From Thermofontimicrobium_A sp034505795 (GTDB taxonomy: Bacteria; Zhuqueibacterota; Zhuqueibacteria; Thermofontimicrobiales; Thermofontimicrobiaceae): 33,853 nt of DNA. Positions 32,229-33,853 of the stretch are shown here, in pieces. A program made the translations under genes and the position numbers. The notes under the pieces are model-generated. The model was not told the origin of the DNA, made no database searches, and saw nothing but the letters and a program-made list of their open reading frames with translations. The stretch is from contig JAPDQM010000034.1 in the NCBI GenBank assembly GCA_034505795.1, positions 1 to 33,853 of the forward strand. The letters run 5' to 3'. How positions within the stretch are numbered: the stretch's first letter is position 1; each line of letters starts with the position of its first letter.

Positions 32229-33548
32229 CTAAAGTGCTGCAGGAACCTCGACGCTTAATTTTTCTTTCTCTACAATCATCTCATCTTCTGGTTCCAGCAT
32301 TAAATAATTGCGATAATTTTTGTTGAGCGCGATTAAAATGGATAGCGACGCCAGGCTGATCCCGCAAATTTCATAAATCAAAGGAATATTTTGGTTCAGC
32401 AGATCAGCGATGGCCCCGGACAGACCCATGGCGATCGGCGAGATGATCCCGACCAGAGTCCCCAATAGACCAAACACCCGACCTCGAATCGCACTCGGCG
32501 TGGTAAATTGTAAAATGGTCATGATATTGACGCCGGTGTAGCCGTTCAACATCCCCGCAATGAGGGCCATGATCATGACCACGATCGGGCCACCGGCAAG
32601 TCCTAACATGGCATAGATCGATGATTCCAATACAATAAAGATAATCATCAGACGACCACGAATCTTGCCGGCAAAATTGGTGACACTGGCCGAGACGTAG
32701 CCAAGCATGGTACCCACTCCATAGGTGGCGATCAAAAATCCAAACCATTTCTGCCAATCATCGCCCAGATTCAAAAATTTTTCCACATAAAAGGGAAATA
32801 GCAGAATGACGGGTGTGATGAAAAAATTCATGATCGCCGAAATAATTAGCAATTCCCGCAGTCCCGCTTTTTGCCAGATATAACGCAATCCCTCCACAAT
32901 ATCGGTTTTAAAATGTCTAAATTGCTCTTTCCAGTTGCCCTCATTTTTAGCAATCTGTTGTGGGATGCTGATAAAAGACTCACTCGTTGCAGAAAAAAGA
33001 TAAGAAATGCCATTGAGCAGGAAGATGAGTGGTCCACCCAACATTTTGTAAAACACCCCACCTAAGCCCTGGCCGACCAGAACGGAAATTTGCAGAGACA
33101 ATTGACTCAGCGTATTGGCGCCGGTGAGTTTCTTTTTCGGCACGATTTCTGGAATTGAGGCCGAAATCGCCGGAAAGAAAAATGAATTCACCACCGCTAC
33201 CCAGATGGAAACCAGAAACAGCCAGATGATATTTAATTTTGTCTGTCCCGGGAAAAAATAGACGATGGCTGCAAACGAGAGCATCGCAATGCCGTTAAGC
33301 ACATCACTGAATACGATGATCAATCGTCGTGAGTGCCGATCCGCAAAAGCGCCGCCAATGGGTCCCAGAATTAGCGCCGGGATGCTCGACATCATCATCA
33401 CGAGACTCATGATCGTGGCCGAACCAGTGACGTCGATGATCCACAGTATCATGGCAATTGAGAATACCTGGCTCCCCAATTTGCTGACCGCCTGCCCTTG
33501 CCAGAGTAAGAAAAAATTTTTATTCAAAAGTTTCGTGGGCTCTTTCAT
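32229..33548 (-). CDS. MFS transporter, DHA3/EntS-like exporter
   Basis: A 439-residue permease with about 12 membrane helices. The N-terminal FFLLWQGQAVSKLGSQVFSIA and the loop 2-3 motif GPIGGAFADRHSRRLI match the EntS/MFS_3 group of siderophore and drug exporters. Later motifs include IPEIVPKKKLTGANTL and TPSAIRGRVFGLLG. The ATG at 33548 is preferred: AGGAG lies 10 nt upstream, and the longer frame uses a TTG at 33551. The likely role is export of the cluster's peptide product. It is followed by the small 99-residue protein gene after 52 nt. The substrate is not deducible; peptide antibiotic or siderophore are both possible. Confidence 0.9.
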   Translation of the reverse strand: MKEPTKLLNKNFFLLWQGQAVSKLGSQVFSIAMILWIIDVTGSATIMSLVMMMSSIPALILGPIGGAFADRHSRRLIIVFSDVLNGIAMLSFAAIVYFFPGQTKLNIIWLFLVSIWVAVVNSFFFPAISASIPEIVPKKKLTGANTLSQLSLQISVLVGQGLGGVFYKMLGGPLIFLLNGISYLFSATSESFISIPQQIAKNEGNWKEQFRHFKTDIVEGLRYIWQKAGLRELLIISAIMNFFITPVILLFPFYVEKFLNLGDDWQKWFGFLIATYGVGTMLGYVSASVTNFAGKIRGRLMIIFIVLESSIYAMLGLAGGPIVVMIMALIAGMLNGYTGVNIMTILQFTTPSAIRGRVFGLLGTLVGIISPIAMGLSGAIADLLNQNIPLIYEICGISLASLSILIALNKNYRNYLMLEPEDEMIVEKEKLSVEVPAAL

Positions 33549-33752
33549 CAAATAGGATCTCCTGCTTCATTGCATCCCCCCTTGCTATGGTCAAAATTTT
33601 ACGGAAATCATCAGAAAGCGATTTTGAAATTTGTGTCTTTGTCACGTTTGAAAAAATAGAAATTTCATGAACGGCCATGAAAAATGAGATTCATGTCTTA
33701 CCGGGACTTCCTGCTGTCCGGCGTGCACCTACCTTCAGGTCGCCGTTCCGCT

Positions 33753-33853
33753 TTAATCGATCCTGTAGCCCCATTCATCAAAACCGAACTTCCATTCCCG
33801 GGCTATTTCCTGCTTCTGTTCGTCACTCAGCGGCTGATAAACATTTTTCTCGT
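33753..33853 (-). CDS. C-terminal fragment of an unidentified protein
   Basis: The last 33 complete codons of a gene entering from the right edge. They read NVYQPLSDEQKQEIAREWKF and end GFDEWGYRID before TAA. The Leu-Ser-x-Glu-Gln...Glu...Trp-Gly-Tyr ending is reminiscent of the C-terminus of sulfotransferases, but this is too short to assign. It is on the same strand as the peptide-cluster genes and 204 nt upstream of the exporter, so it may belong to the cluster. A small GC-rich stem (CGGCG/CGCCG, around 33719-33746) lies just after the stop. Confidence 0.5.
   Translation of the reverse strand, partial: EKNVYQPLSDEQKQEIAREWKFGFDEWGYRID

Noticed and set aside
33753..33853. Assignment of the right-edge fragment as a sulfotransferase
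   Set aside because: Only 33 residues are present. The ending is suggestive, but no PAPS-binding motif can be seen.

Overview
The window is bacterial chromosome, with short intergenic gaps and ordinary sigma70-type promoters. Several are TTGACA-N17-TATxTT, and there is no Bacteroidetes-style -7/-33 signature. Many genes point to a Gram-negative didermic bacterium: RND efflux parts, lipoproteins, large TPR lipoproteins with an FlgO/TolB-like N-terminal domain, an AAA/DUF4143 ATPase, and a mosaic secreted metalloprotease-like protein. Together with the intergenic hairpin repeats, this fits poorly sampled FCB-like lineages such as Calditrichota or KSB1. That placement is inference. I see no rRNA, tRNA, CRISPR array, transposase or phage gene.

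Left part (1-8753): the minus strand carries an RND adaptor and the start of its RND pump. The plus strand then has a HisK-type histidinol phosphatase and a DUF4143 ATPase whose leader holds two copies of a 15-bp palindrome. Next comes a repeat- and signal-rich gap containing a promoter-to-terminator unit that could be a small RNA. A region of gene decay follows: an NTF2-like secreted protein, a TPR fragment, and an NTF2-like lipoprotein gene with an ATA start and a TGA at the lipobox cysteine. A minus-strand ABC-2 transporter pair closes this part.

Middle part (8934-22230): three paralogous TPR lipoproteins all carry EKRKIKL at residues 25-31. They are interspersed with a DUF6602 nuclease-like protein, a BrnT/BrnA toxin-antitoxin pair, an antitoxin remnant, an MscS channel and a membrane-bound HAMP-GAF-SpoIIE phosphatase. 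The phosphatase, the third TPR lipoprotein and perhaps MscS and the second TPR lipoprotein read as one minus-strand unit, suggesting an envelope signalling module.

Right part (22480-33853): a plus-strand operon encodes a class-V PLP enzyme, an NTF2-like protein and a roughly 1050-residue secreted mosaic protein with an HExxH site and Ca-binding repeats. Convergent to it is the downstream edge of a nonribosomal peptide type cluster on the minus strand. It contains the C-terminal end of an unidentified protein, an EntS-like MFS exporter, a 99-residue small protein, an MbtH protein, a carnitine-acyltransferase-fold protein lacking the catalytic His, a type II thioesterase and an Sfp-type phosphopantetheinyl transferase. 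The synthetase genes themselves are not in the window and probably lie beyond the right edge. The acyltransferase-fold protein beside MbtH is the strongest candidate for new biology.
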